Source: Lysobacterales bacterium (GTDB lineage Bacteria > Pseudomonadota > Gammaproteobacteria > Xanthomonadales > Xanthomonadaceae). Taken from it: a stretch of 64,000 nucleotides of DNA. The notes beneath the pieces were generated by a model. The model was given only the letters and a program-made list of their open reading frames with translations, searched no databases and had not been told where the DNA came from. This document shows, in pieces, positions 54,514-62,820 of this stretch; within the stretch, counting starts at the first letter, position 1; each line of letters starts with the position of its first letter. Both the position numbers and the translations under genes were made by a program. The DNA lies in the NCBI GenBank assembly GCA_017302135.1, contig JAFLDZ010000001.1:434001-498000 (forward strand), written 5' to 3'.

Positions 54514-55443
54514 ATGACCGTCAACGAAACCAAAGACCGCTATCTCGACAAGCCCGTCGTCGAGTTCCGCATGGGCGACACCATCGCCGACCCGGCTGCC
54601 GTCCGCACCAGCGTCTATCGTCTGACGCAGGATTACGACTCGGCCGAAAGCCAGCGCGATCTGCTCGACAGTTTTCTGGGACAGATCAACACGTCCGCGC
54701 TCGACGCGCTGATCATCGGCGCGTGGAGCGAAGCCCACGACGAAGGCCCGCAGGGCTATCTCGACGGCCTGATCGAACGTCGCGCGGAACTGCCTGCGCT
54801 GCAGGCGCTGTTCGTCGGCGACATGACCTACGAAGACTGCGAGATTTCGTGGATCATCCAGAGCGATTACAACCCGCTGCTGGCCGCTTTCCCGCAACTG
54901 CGCTCGCTGCGCATTCGCGGCAGCAGCGAGCTGAAGCTGGAAGCGTTCGAGCATGCGCAGCTCGAAGAGCTGGCGATCGAATGCGGCGGCCTGCCCGGCG
55001 GAATCGCGAACGCGATCGGCGGGTCGAAACTGCCGGCGCTGCGTCGGTTGGAACTGTGGCTCGGCGACGATGGCTATGGCTTCGATGGCGATGTCGATAC
55101 CTATGCGAAACTTCTCGATGCCATCGACGCCTCCCGGCTGGACTATCTCGGCCTGCGCAACTCGCAGCTCAGCGATGCGCTGGCGCAGCATCTGGCAGCG
55201 CAGCCTTGGCTGGGCAAGCTGAAGATGCTGGATCTGTCGATGGGCACCATCGGCGACGAAGGCGCACAGGCATTCTGCGAAAGCGCGTATCTCGCTGGAC
55301 TGGGAACGCTCGACCTCAGTCACCACTACATCGGTGAAACCTGGCAGGCCAAACTTCGCGCATTACCCTGCAAGGTCGTGCTGGACGATCCGCAGGATGC
55401 CGAAGAAAGCGACGGCGACCGCTACGTCGCGGTATCCGAATAG
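54514..55443 (+). CDS. STM4015-family protein (LRR-like)
   Basis: 309 residues. It opens MTVNETKDRYLDKPVVEFRM and shows the STM4015 layout: an N-terminal acidic part, then leucine-rich-like strands (LPALQALFVGDMTYEDCEIS, FPQLRSLRIRGSSELKLEAF, LGKLKMLDLSMGTIGDEGA). The end is acidic (DDPQDAEESDGDRY). It is soluble, with no signal peptide. The function of STM4015 is unknown; the LRR-like region suggests a protein-interaction scaffold for the cassette. First gene of the five-gene run STM4015-4014-4013-4012-4011. Confidence 0.85.
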   Translation: MTVNETKDRYLDKPVVEFRMGDTIADPAAVRTSVYRLTQDYDSAESQRDLLDSFLGQINTSALDALIIGAWSEAHDEGPQGYLDGLIERRAELPALQALFVGDMTYEDCEISWIIQSDYNPLLAAFPQLRSLRIRGSSELKLEAFEHAQLEELAIECGGLPGGIANAIGGSKLPALRRLELWLGDDGYGFDGDVDTYAKLLDAIDASRLDYLGLRNSQLSDALAQHLAAQPWLGKLKMLDLSMGTIGDEGAQAFCESAYLAGLGTLDLSHHYIGETWQAKLRALPCKVVLDDPQDAEESDGDRYVAVSE

Positions 55444-55456
55444 GCCGGTACTCGCC

Positions 55457-56587
55457 ATGACGCAAGCCCCGATGGTCCTGGTCGGACAGCCGGACCATCG
55501 CCGCACGCATCTGCTGCAGGCGGCGCTGAAGCGACGCGGCCTGGCACCGGCGCGCGTCGTGGATTACACGACACTCTTCACCGATCCACATCGCCTTGCG
55601 GAGTCGCTTGCTGACGTTGCTGTCATCAAGCTCGACTCGCCCGGCGAATCCGCCGCGCTGCACGAAGCGCTGCTGCATCGCGGCTGGATCTGCGGCGGCG
55701 AACAAGGTGCGCCGCCCACGCCGCTTGCGCACGGCGAGCTTGCCCATCAGCACCTGTGGTACGCCGGCTTCGCCGATCTGTTGCGAACACTGGAGCGTGT
55801 CGCCGGCAGTGCGCGCTGGCTGAATCCGCCGGAAGACATCCTGCGCATGTGCGACAAATGGCGCTGCCAGCAGGAGTTGATAACCGCTGGCGTTGCCGCG
55901 CCGCCGCTGCTCGGCCTGATCGACGGTTACGACACGCTGCGCCGATTGTCCGCGCAACACGATTGCGATCGTATCTTCGTCAAGGCCCGCTACGGTTCGT
56001 CCGCTGCAGGCGTACTCGCCTATCGACGCCATCGCGATGGCCCCGAAATCGCCTACGCAAGCACGCAGGTGATCGCTGGCACAAGCGGCCCGCAGCTCTT
56101 CAATACGCTCACGCCGCAGCGTTACACCGACAGTCGAAGCATCGCGGCGCTGGTCGACGCGCTGGCCCTCCAAGGCGCCTACGCCGAGCGCTGGATCGCT
56201 AAACCGCGCGCACGCGGGCATGCCGGCCATCATTTCGATCTGCGCGTGGTCGCTTTCGACGGCGAGCCCCGGCAGCGGGTCGCGCGCATCGCCGACCGGC
56301 CGATGACCAACCTTCATCTCGGCAGCCGGCGCGGCGATCCGCAGACATTCCTCGATGAGGAAGACATGACCGCCACTGAAGATTGCGTCAGGAAAGCAGC
56401 GACGGTGTTTCCGGACAGCGCGATGATCGGCTTCGACCTGATTCCGGGACACGACGCCTGCCGTGTGCTGGAGGCGAATGCCTTCGGCGATCTGCTGCCG
56501 GGCCTGCACTGGCACGGCGCCGATGTGTACGACGATCAGGCGGCCTGGGTCGCTCGCCACGGCACCCAGAACAGGAGCGCCGCATGA
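55457..56587 (+). CDS. STM4014-family protein, ATP-grasp-like
   Basis: 376 residues, 13 bp after the STM4015 gene. N-terminal LVGQPDHRRTHLLQAALKRR and LNPPEDILRMCDKWRCQQEL, then ATP-grasp-like blocks: RIFVKARYGSSAAGVLAYRR (nucleotide-binding Lys), GHHFDLRVVAFDGEPRQRVA and MIGFDLIPGHDACRVLEANA (late Mg-binding Asp/Glu/Asn). ATP-grasp enzymes ligate a carboxylate to a nucleophile using ATP; here the substrate is unknown. Its start of the next gene overlaps the stop by 4 nt (ATGA). Confidence 0.85.
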   Translation: MTQAPMVLVGQPDHRRTHLLQAALKRRGLAPARVVDYTTLFTDPHRLAESLADVAVIKLDSPGESAALHEALLHRGWICGGEQGAPPTPLAHGELAHQHLWYAGFADLLRTLERVAGSARWLNPPEDILRMCDKWRCQQELITAGVAAPPLLGLIDGYDTLRRLSAQHDCDRIFVKARYGSSAAGVLAYRRHRDGPEIAYASTQVIAGTSGPQLFNTLTPQRYTDSRSIAALVDALALQGAYAERWIAKPRARGHAGHHFDLRVVAFDGEPRQRVARIADRPMTNLHLGSRRGDPQTFLDEEDMTATEDCVRKAATVFPDSAMIGFDLIPGHDACRVLEANAFGDLLPGLHWHGADVYDDQAAWVARHGTQNRSAA

Positions 56588-57417
56588 TCCACGATCCTGC
56601 CGCACCGCCTGCCATCGACATGCACGGTATCGTCGGCACGCACGACATTTTGTTCATCACTCTCGATACGCTGCGTTACGACGCCGCACAGACCTGCTTC
56701 ACGCAGGGTCGTCTGCCGACGCTGGCCGCGCATCTGCCCGCTGGCGGCTGGGAACGCCGGCACACGCCGGCCAGCTTCACCTATGCAGCGCATCAGGCAT
56801 TTTTCGCGGGATTTCTGCCCACGCCCGCACGACCCGATCCGCATCCGCGCCTGTTCGCCCTGGCTTTCGCCGGCAGCGAAACCACTGATGCGAACACGTT
56901 CGTATTTCCCGATCACGCCGATATCGTCCATGGCCTGGCCGCACAGGGCTACCGCACGATCTGCATCGGCGGCGTCGGCTTCTTCAATCTCGCCAATCCG
57001 CTCGGGCGCGCATTGCCATCCATGTTCGACGAAGCGCACTGGCGGCTGGAGTTCGGCGTGACCGCGTTCGACTCGATTGCGGCGCAGGTCGCGCTGGCCT
57101 GCGAGCGCCTGCAGTCCGGGGATCTGCGCGGGCAGCGCTGCTTCACCTTCATCAATGTATCTGCATTGCATCAACCGAATCGCCACTATATTCCGGACGC
57201 AGAACGCGACGATCTCGATACCCACATGGCGGCGTTGACCCATGTGGATGCGGCCTTGGCGAAGCTGCTCGAAGCATCGCGGCGGCGCGCACCGACCTTC
57301 GTCATCGTCTGCTCGGATCACGGCACCGCTTACGGTGAGGACGGTTATCATGGGCATCGCATCGCACACGATGTCGTGATGCACGTGCCCTACTCCCACT
57401 TTGTGCTGATGCCGTGA
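56584..57417 (+). CDS. STM4013/SEN3800-family hydrolase (sulfatase/phosphatase-like)
   Basis: 277 residues from ATG at 56584. Alkaline-phosphatase-superfamily motifs: DILFITLDTLRYDAAQ (metal Asp with Thr in nucleophile position), RHTPASFTYAAHQAFFAGFL, TFVIVCSDHGTAYGEDGYHG and HRIAHDVVMHVPYSHFVLM. It would hydrolyse a phosphate or sulfate ester in the cytosol (no signal peptide). Overlaps both flanking genes by 4 nt, so stoichiometric expression with STM4014 and STM4012 is likely. Confidence 0.87.
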   Translation: MIHDPAAPPAIDMHGIVGTHDILFITLDTLRYDAAQTCFTQGRLPTLAAHLPAGGWERRHTPASFTYAAHQAFFAGFLPTPARPDPHPRLFALAFAGSETTDANTFVFPDHADIVHGLAAQGYRTICIGGVGFFNLANPLGRALPSMFDEAHWRLEFGVTAFDSIAAQVALACERLQSGDLRGQRCFTFINVSALHQPNRHYIPDAERDDLDTHMAALTHVDAALAKLLEASRRRAPTFVIVCSDHGTAYGEDGYHGHRIAHDVVMHVPYSHFVLMP

Positions 57418-58811
57418 ACGCTGTCGCGCTCGAATCCCTGCTCGAATTGCCGGCCTATCAGGCGTATTCGTATTCCTATCCGCACAAGACCGCGTATCGG
57501 GCGTTGTCCGAACCGCAGCCCTTTCGTCAGGCATGGGCGAACGAAAACCGCGACGCGCTGTTCCTGTATCTGCATATCCCGTTCTGTTCGTATCGCTGCG
57601 GCTTCTGCAATCTGTTCACGCTGGCGCGGCCCTCGGCCGATACGGTCGAGCGCTATCTCCACCAGCTCGACCGTCAGCTCGCCGTCACTGCCGAGGCGCT
57701 CGACGCGCATCGCTTCGTCCGCTTCGCGCTGGGTGGCGGCACACCGAGCTACTTGTCCGCCGATCAACTGCAGCGCATGTTCGACAGCGTGCGCCGCCAT
57801 TGCACGATCGATCTGCCGACGATTCCGGCGGGCATGGAAGTGTCGCCTGAAACCGTCGACCTCGAAAAAATGGCGATCTGCCGCAGCGCGGGCATCGACC
57901 GGATCAGCATGGGCATCCAGAGTTTCAGCGATGCCGAAGTGCGTACGCTGGTCCGGCCGCAGCAGCGCGACGAGGTGGAGCACGCGATCGCCGCGATCCG
58001 CGCGCACGACTTTCCGACGCTCAACCTCGACCTGATCTACGGCATCCAGGGCCAGACCGAGGCGAGTTTTCTGGCGTCGATCGACAGCGCGCTCGCCTTC
58101 GCGCCGGAAGAACTCTATCTCTATCCGCTGTACGTCCGGCCGCTGACTGGTTTAGGCAAGATTCAAGGCAGGATTCAGGGCAGGATTCAGGGCAGGATGG
58201 AAAGTCGCGGCGGCAAAACACGTTTCGCGCTGCACCCGGAACCGCAGGACGATCGCCTGGCGCTGTATCGCGCCGGCCGCGACGCGTTGCTCGCCGCCGG
58301 TTACCGGCAGGTCTCGATGCGCATGTTCCGCGCGCCGCACGCGCCCGCCAGCGACATCGGCCCCGCTTATTGTTGCCAGGACGACGGCATGGTCGGCATC
58401 GGCTGCGGTGCGCGTTCGTATACGCGCGCGCTGCATTACTCCAGCGAGTTCGGAGTCTCGCGGCGAAGCGTCGCCGAGATTCTCGAACACTACCTGTCGC
58501 TGTCGACGGACGACTTCGCGCGGATCGACTACGGCATCGCATTGGATGCGGACGAACAGCGGCGACGCTATGTCATCCAGTCGCTGCTTGTTCGACCGGG
58601 GCTCGATCTGCGGGCTTACCGCGCACGCTTCGACAGCGATTGTTTCGAGGATCTGCCGCAATTGAATGCGTTGGAAGCGCTGTCGCTCGCGCGTCTCGAA
58701 GACGGGCTGCTGGCGCTGACCGATGCCGGCATGGCGCGTGCGGATACGATCGGTCCCTGGCTGATTTCCGACGCCGTGGCCGCGCGCATGGCCGAATTCG
58801 AGCTGCGTTGA
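57414..58811 (+). CDS. STM4012-family radical SAM protein (HemW/HemN-like)
   Basis: 465 residues from a GTG at 57414 overlapping the previous stop by 4 nt. The [4Fe-4S] cluster motif is CSYRCGFC (LHIPFCSYRCGFCNLFTL), followed by the SAM loop GGGTPSYLSADQL and IPAGMEVSPETVD, and DRISMGIQSFSDAEVRTL; HemN-like C-terminal block with GIGCGARSYTR. It generates a 5'-deoxyadenosyl radical. Substrate is unknown. Residues 250-261 hold IQGR three times, an insertion made by a 12-bp tandem repeat. Other STM4012 proteins are of comparable length without it, as far as I recall. Confidence 0.9.
   Translation: MNAVALESLLELPAYQAYSYSYPHKTAYRALSEPQPFRQAWANENRDALFLYLHIPFCSYRCGFCNLFTLARPSADTVERYLHQLDRQLAVTAEALDAHRFVRFALGGGTPSYLSADQLQRMFDSVRRHCTIDLPTIPAGMEVSPETVDLEKMAICRSAGIDRISMGIQSFSDAEVRTLVRPQQRDEVEHAIAAIRAHDFPTLNLDLIYGIQGQTEASFLASIDSALAFAPEELYLYPLYVRPLTGLGKIQGRIQGRIQGRMESRGGKTRFALHPEPQDDRLALYRAGRDALLAAGYRQVSMRMFRAPHAPASDIGPAYCCQDDGMVGIGCGARSYTRALHYSSEFGVSRRSVAEILEHYLSLSTDDFARIDYGIALDADEQRRRYVIQSLLVRPGLDLRAYRARFDSDCFEDLPQLNALEALSLARLEDGLLALTDAGMARADTIGPWLISDAVAARMAEFELR
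58161..58196 (+). repeat. Three tandem copies of a 12-bp repeat inside the STM4012 gene
   Basis: ATTCAAGGCAGG at 58161-58172 and ATTCAGGGCAGG at 58173-58184 and 58185-58196, encoding Ile-Gln-Gly-Arg three times in frame (residues 250-261). A partial copy (GGCAAG) precedes. Copy number could vary by slippage without frameshift. Confidence 0.8.
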
Positions 58812-58814
58812 CCG

Positions 58815-59720
58815 ATGGACGCGCTGCAGATTCCCGCATCGCTGTTGGCCGCGCTCACCGAGGGCCTGCCTTCAGCGCTGTCGCTGCTCTATCGCGGCAA
58901 ACTGAGCAGCTGCAATTACGATTGCGACTATTGCCCGTTCGCGAAAACCCGCGACAGCCGCACGACGCTGCAGCGCGACGCAGCCGACCTCGCACGCTTC
59001 GTCGATTGGGCCGCACGGCAGACCACGACGCTGTCGATCCTGTTCACGCCCTGGGGCGAAGGCCTGGTGCGCAAGCACTATCGCGACGCCATGATCGCGC
59101 TCGGCCATCTGCCGCACGTGCGACGCGTCGCGATCCAGACCAATCTGTGCATCGGTACGCGCTGGCTGGACCGCGTCGATACGCGATCGTTCGCGCTGTG
59201 GTGCACCTATCATCCGAGCCAGGTGTCGCTGCGCGCTTTCGTCGACCGTTGTCTCGAATTGCGGCGCCGCGAAATCCGTTTCAGCGTCGGTATGGTCGCA
59301 CTACGCGATTCATTCGATGAAATCGAGCGCCTGCGCGCAGCGCTGCCCGCGGACGTGCCGATGTGGCTCAATGCCTACGATCAGCGCACTGTGGATTATT
59401 ACGACGCGAACGATACGGCGCGGCTGACCGCCATCGATCCGCACTTCGGCTACAGCCTCGCACCACCACCCAGCCTGGATGCGCCCTGCGCCACCGGCGA
59501 ATCGGTGCTGTCGGTGGATGGCGACGGTGACGTGCGCCGCTGCCATTTCGTCGCCGAACCGTTGGGGAATCTCTACGACGGCAGTTTCGCCGCGCGACTC
59601 GGTCCGAAACCCTGCCCGAACATGATCTGCGACTGCTTCATCGGCTATGTGCACCGCAAGGACCTGCCGTTCGCGCGCGACTATGCAGGCGGGCAGCTGG
59701 AGCGCGTTCCGGCGCGCTGA
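58815..59720 (+). CDS. STM4011-family radical SAM protein
   Basis: 301 residues, 3 bp after the STM4012 gene. Cluster motif CNYDCDYC (LSSCNYDCDYCPFAKTRD), then LFTPWGEGLVRKHYRDAM. A second Cys set near the C-terminus, PPPSLDAPCATGESVLSVDG with DVRRCHFV, and PKPCPNMICDCFIGYVHRKD, looks like a SPASM/twitch-type auxiliary cluster region. Auxiliary clusters usually handle peptide or protein substrates, so a peptide target is plausible. Its partner in the cassette is the HemW-like STM4012 protein. A terminator follows. Confidence 0.9.
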   Translation: MDALQIPASLLAALTEGLPSALSLLYRGKLSSCNYDCDYCPFAKTRDSRTTLQRDAADLARFVDWAARQTTTLSILFTPWGEGLVRKHYRDAMIALGHLPHVRRVAIQTNLCIGTRWLDRVDTRSFALWCTYHPSQVSLRAFVDRCLELRRREIRFSVGMVALRDSFDEIERLRAALPADVPMWLNAYDQRTVDYYDANDTARLTAIDPHFGYSLAPPPSLDAPCATGESVLSVDGDGDVRRCHFVAEPLGNLYDGSFAARLGPKPCPNMICDCFIGYVHRKDLPFARDYAGGQLERVPAR

Positions 59721-59754
59721 GCGAAGGTCGTCGATCGCGCACCCCAAAAAGCGA

Positions 59755-59776
59755 AAACCCCGCCGGGGCGGGGTTT
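59755..59776. terminator. Bidirectional terminator between STM4011 and the THX gene
   Basis: AAACCCCGCC (59755-59764) pairs with GGCGGGGTTT (59767-59776) with only GG between, so the inner pairs cannot form and the effective stem is about 8 bp. It is 34 bp past the STM4011 stop and 30 bp past the convergent THX gene stop, with A and T runs on both sides. It ends the cassette. Confidence 0.75.
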
Positions 59777-59806
59777 CTGCGCGACACATCGAAAAATGCC
59801 GTTCGC

Positions 59807-59986
59807 TTACTTGGCAGCGACCTTTTTGGCCACGGCTTTCTTGGTCACGGCCGTCTTCGCAGCGGCTTTCTTCACGACAGGAGCCGCAGCGGCGCCGGTC
59901 GCCTTCTTCGAAACCTGCAAACGGGCGTTGCCGTAGCTGGAGTTGTAACGCTTGCCTTTGGCGGTTTTACGATCGCCCTTACCCAT
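59807..59986 (-). CDS. 30S ribosomal protein THX-like, with Lys/Ala tail
   Basis: 59 residues from ATG at 59986. The first 22 residues (MGKGDRKTAKGKRYNSSYGN, AR) match the THX family, a small basic protein first found on Thermus 30S subunits. The tail (KKATGAAAAPVVKKAAAKTA...) is Lys/Ala-rich and histone H1-like, much longer than in Thermus. It would bind rRNA electrostatically. It follows the MerC-like gene on the same strand, 122 bp away. Confidence 0.85.
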   Translation of the reverse strand: MGKGDRKTAKGKRYNSSYGNARLQVSKKATGAAAAPVVKKAAAKTAVTKKAVAKKVAAK

Positions 59987-60108
59987 GTCGTGCTCCTGAA
60001 TCGGTGAATGATGACGCCCGCGCGGCGCAATCTGACGGCGCCGCACAGGCCGAAAAACGGCCCTGCACCCGGCGGGATGCAAAGCACGGGGCCGCAAAGC
60101 CTAGCAGA

Positions 60109-60534
60109 TCAGTGGGCGCAGGTCGCGTCGCAGGTGCTGCCGTCGGCGTGTTCGCGGCTGAGTCTGAGGTTGGCGAGGTGGGCCAGGGCGACCAGGGCGC
60201 CGCCGGTCGTCATCGTCAGCGCATGCCCCAGGATCGAGTGATGCAGCGGTGGGTACAGCACCCCGAACCAGATGATCAGCAGACCGGGAACCAGCAGCAC
60301 CAGCGCATGCAGGGCGCGGTGCCGGCGATAGCCGACGATCAGCGCGACCGAACCCAGCACCGTGGCGAACACAGCGAACAACTCTTCGAAGTGCTCGTTG
60401 AGCGCGCCGGCCACGCCGAACGCAGGCAATAGCGCCAGCACGACCGGCAGCAACGCACAGTGCGCCGCGCAGATCAGCGAGGCGAAAAAGCCGACGCGGT
60501 CAGCTTTGCCGAGGGTGCGGGGAGATGGGCTCAT
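60109..60534 (-). CDS. MerC-domain membrane protein
   Basis: 141 residues from the ATG at 60534. Four membrane helices (LICAAHCALLPVVLALLPA...). The metal-binding CAAHC pair in helix 1 (residues 22-26) is typical of MerC-like transporters, and the C-terminus has DGSTCDATCAH. MerC proteins take up Hg2+, but genes of this type near znuD/zur are thought to be zinc- or metal-linked. It is divergent from the ZnuD-like receptor, and the Zur-box-like site lies between them, so Zur may repress both. Confidence 0.8.
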   Translation of the reverse strand: MSPSPRTLGKADRVGFFASLICAAHCALLPVVLALLPAFGVAGALNEHFEELFAVFATVLGSVALIVGYRRHRALHALVLLVPGLLIIWFGVLYPPLHHSILGHALTMTTGGALVALAHLANLRLSREHADGSTCDATCAH

Positions 60535-60563
60535 GACGTTTGGGTGCTTGCGTAATTCATTTT

Positions 60564-60582
60564 GGAATATTATAACATTTCC
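60564..60582. promoter_or_regulatory. Zur-box-like site between MerC and ZnuD genes
   Basis: GGAATATTATAACATTTCC. The right half ATAACATTTC is identical to the half-site of the gammaproteobacterial Zur box; the left half is degenerate. It lies 28-46 bp before the receptor start and contains a TATTAT -10-like sequence, so binding would block transcription in both directions. AT-rich against its GC-rich surroundings. Confidence 0.65.
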
Positions 60583-60609
60583 GAATTCCACTCCCAGTGT
60601 ACCCCACCC

Positions 60610-62634
60610 ATGCCCGTTTCTGCCCGTTCACTGCGCCACACGAACCGCCGCCCGCTGTTCCTCGCCGTCGCCCTGCTGCTGCCGTTTGCCGCGCAGGCCC
60701 AGACCCCCACCGGCAAGGATCCACGCCATGACGAAGCCAAGGATCTGGATCGCGTGGTCGTCACCGCCAGCCCGCTGCGCCAGACCGCCGAGGAGTTGAG
60801 CCAGCCGGTGGAAGTCCTGAGCGGCGAACGGCTCGATCAGGCCAAGTCGGCCACCCTCGGCGAGACCCTGGACAAGTTGCCGGGCGTGCAGACCTCGAAT
60901 TTCGGCGCTGGCGTCGGCCGCCCGATCATCCGCGGTCTGGATGGCCCGCGCGTCGGCGTGCTGTCAGGCGGCCTAAGCAGCCAAGACGTCTCCACGATCA
61001 GTCAGGACCACGCCACGGCGATCGAGCCCTTCCTCGCCGACCAGATCGAAGTGTTGAAAGGCCCGGCCACGCTGCTGTACGGCAGCGGCGCGATCGGCGG
61101 CGTGGTCAATATCGTCGACGGGCGCATCGCCGAACGCAGGCTCGACGACACCATCAGCGGCCGCGCCGAACTGCGCTACGACAGCGTGAACAAGGGCCGC
61201 ACCGCGATGGCCCGCGTCGACGCGTCCGGCGCCGATGGCGCGCTGGTCGTACATGCCGATGGCGTCTACCGCGATCAGGACGACTACGACACGCCGGATG
61301 GCAAGCAGCTGAACAGCTTCGTCGAAACCCGCACCGGCGCGCTCGGCGTGTCCTATATCGGCGCGGACGGCTTCATCGGCATGTCGGCGTCGCGCTACGA
61401 CAACCGCTACGGCAATCCCGGTGAGCCGGGCGATCCGTCCGCAGGCGAAGCCGGCGTGTCGCTGGACATGCTGCAGAACCGTTTTGAACTGAAGACCGGG
61501 ATCGACCGCGACTTCTGGATCTTCGACGGGCTGCGCGGCAGCTTCGCCAGTACAACCTATGAACACACCGAGTTCGAGGGTGCCGACGTCGGCACTTTCT
61601 TCACCAACGAAGCGGACGAAGGCCGCCTCGAACTGACCCACAAGGCGTTCGGGCAATGGACCGGTGCTGTCGGCCTGCAACTGGGCAGTCGCGTGTTCGA
61701 AGCGATCGGCGAGGAAGCCTTCGTGCCGCGCACCAAAACCCGCGCACAGGGCCTGTTCTGGATGGAACATGGGCAATGGGACGCACTGCAGGTCGATCTG
61801 GGCGTGCGCGCCGACCGCGTGCGCACCGACGCCGCCGGCCAGGCGCGCCGCACGTTCACGCAGCTCAGCCTGTCGGCCGGCGCGCTGTGGCGCTTCAACG
61901 ATGCGTGGCGGGTGACCCTGAACCTGGACCGCGCCGAACGCGCCCCGGCGGAGGAAGAGCTCTACGCCGATGGTCCGCACGTCGCGACAGCGTCCTATGA
62001 AATCGGCGACCCGGCATTGCGCGAAGAGCGCGCGGATCAGGCCGAAGTCGGCCTGCATTACCACGGCGAACGTTTCGAGGCGAAAGCATCGGTCTATCAC
62101 ACCCGCTTCGATGGCTTCATCTATCTGGCCGACACCGGGACCTTCACGCCGCCGGAGCCCGGCGCAGACCCGCTGCCGATCCGCCAATGGTCACAGGGCA
62201 ACGCAACTTTCCAGGGCTTTGAAGCCGAACTCACCGCGCATCTGCTCGACAGCGCCCAGGGCAAACTCGATCTGCGCGTGTTCGGCGACCATGTGCGCGG
62301 CGAGCTGGACAGCGGCGAGAATCTGCCGCGCATCGCGCCCTCGCGCTTCGGTCTGGACCTGAACTGGAATGCCGACCACTGGCGCGCCGCGCTCGGCGCG
62401 ACCCGCGTCATGCGCCAGAGCGATGTGGCCACGGACGAAACCGAAACGGCTGGTCACACGCTGGTCGACGCGCACTTCGCCTGGCATTGGGACACCGACG
62501 ACTACGGTTGGGAAGTGTTCGTCGACGGCAGGAATCTGGGCGATGTCGACGCCCGCGTGCATACCTCGTTCCTGAAGGACAACGTCGTGCTGCCGGGCCG
62601 GAATTTCGGCCTCGGTGTCCGTCTGTTCTTCTGA
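60610..62634 (+). CDS. znuD: TonB-dependent receptor, ZnuD-like (zinc uptake)
   Basis: 674 residues from ATG at 60610. Signal peptide LFLAVALLLPFAAQAQ. Plug domain begins LDRVVVTASPLRQTAEELSQ and contains LGETLDKLPGVQTSNFGAGV and LKGPATLLYGSGAIGGVVNI. The barrel ends in LPGRNFGLGVRLFF with a C-terminal Phe. ZnuD of Neisseria is the outer-membrane zinc receptor; the match is in the plug sequence and length (about 700) rather than in His-rich loops, which are few here. Regulation by the Zur-like gene at 62.8 kb through the upstream site is expected. Confidence 0.88.
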   Translation: MPVSARSLRHTNRRPLFLAVALLLPFAAQAQTPTGKDPRHDEAKDLDRVVVTASPLRQTAEELSQPVEVLSGERLDQAKSATLGETLDKLPGVQTSNFGAGVGRPIIRGLDGPRVGVLSGGLSSQDVSTISQDHATAIEPFLADQIEVLKGPATLLYGSGAIGGVVNIVDGRIAERRLDDTISGRAELRYDSVNKGRTAMARVDASGADGALVVHADGVYRDQDDYDTPDGKQLNSFVETRTGALGVSYIGADGFIGMSASRYDNRYGNPGEPGDPSAGEAGVSLDMLQNRFELKTGIDRDFWIFDGLRGSFASTTYEHTEFEGADVGTFFTNEADEGRLELTHKAFGQWTGAVGLQLGSRVFEAIGEEAFVPRTKTRAQGLFWMEHGQWDALQVDLGVRADRVRTDAAGQARRTFTQLSLSAGALWRFNDAWRVTLNLDRAERAPAEEELYADGPHVATASYEIGDPALREERADQAEVGLHYHGERFEAKASVYHTRFDGFIYLADTGTFTPPEPGADPLPIRQWSQGNATFQGFEAELTAHLLDSAQGKLDLRVFGDHVRGELDSGENLPRIAPSRFGLDLNWNADHWRAALGATRVMRQSDVATDETETAGHTLVDAHFAWHWDTDDYGWEVFVDGRNLGDVDARVHTSFLKDNVVLPGRNFGLGVRLFF

Positions 62635-62644
62635 TCGTCACATC

Positions 62645-62673
62645 GATCGCGATGTCCGCATGACATCGCGATC
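62645..62673. terminator. Hairpin between ZnuD and Zur genes
   Basis: GATCGCGATGTC (62645-62656) pairs perfectly with GACATCGCGATC (62662-62673), loop CGCAT. It is 11 bp past the receptor stop and 148 bp past the convergent zur stop. A stem this long and exact likely serves as a terminator, although no U-run follows. Confidence 0.6.
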
Positions 62674-62820
62674 TTCACGGCGCCCCCGCACGCGTCGCGC
62701 TCCTGTCGATTCTCTCCCGGACAGGCGCGCGGCGCGTGCAACTTTTCAGGCTTCGGCCACACGACAAAAACGGCGATGCGGCGCCACTGACCGCGGTTCT
62801 GGCCGAATCGTGAAGCTCGA

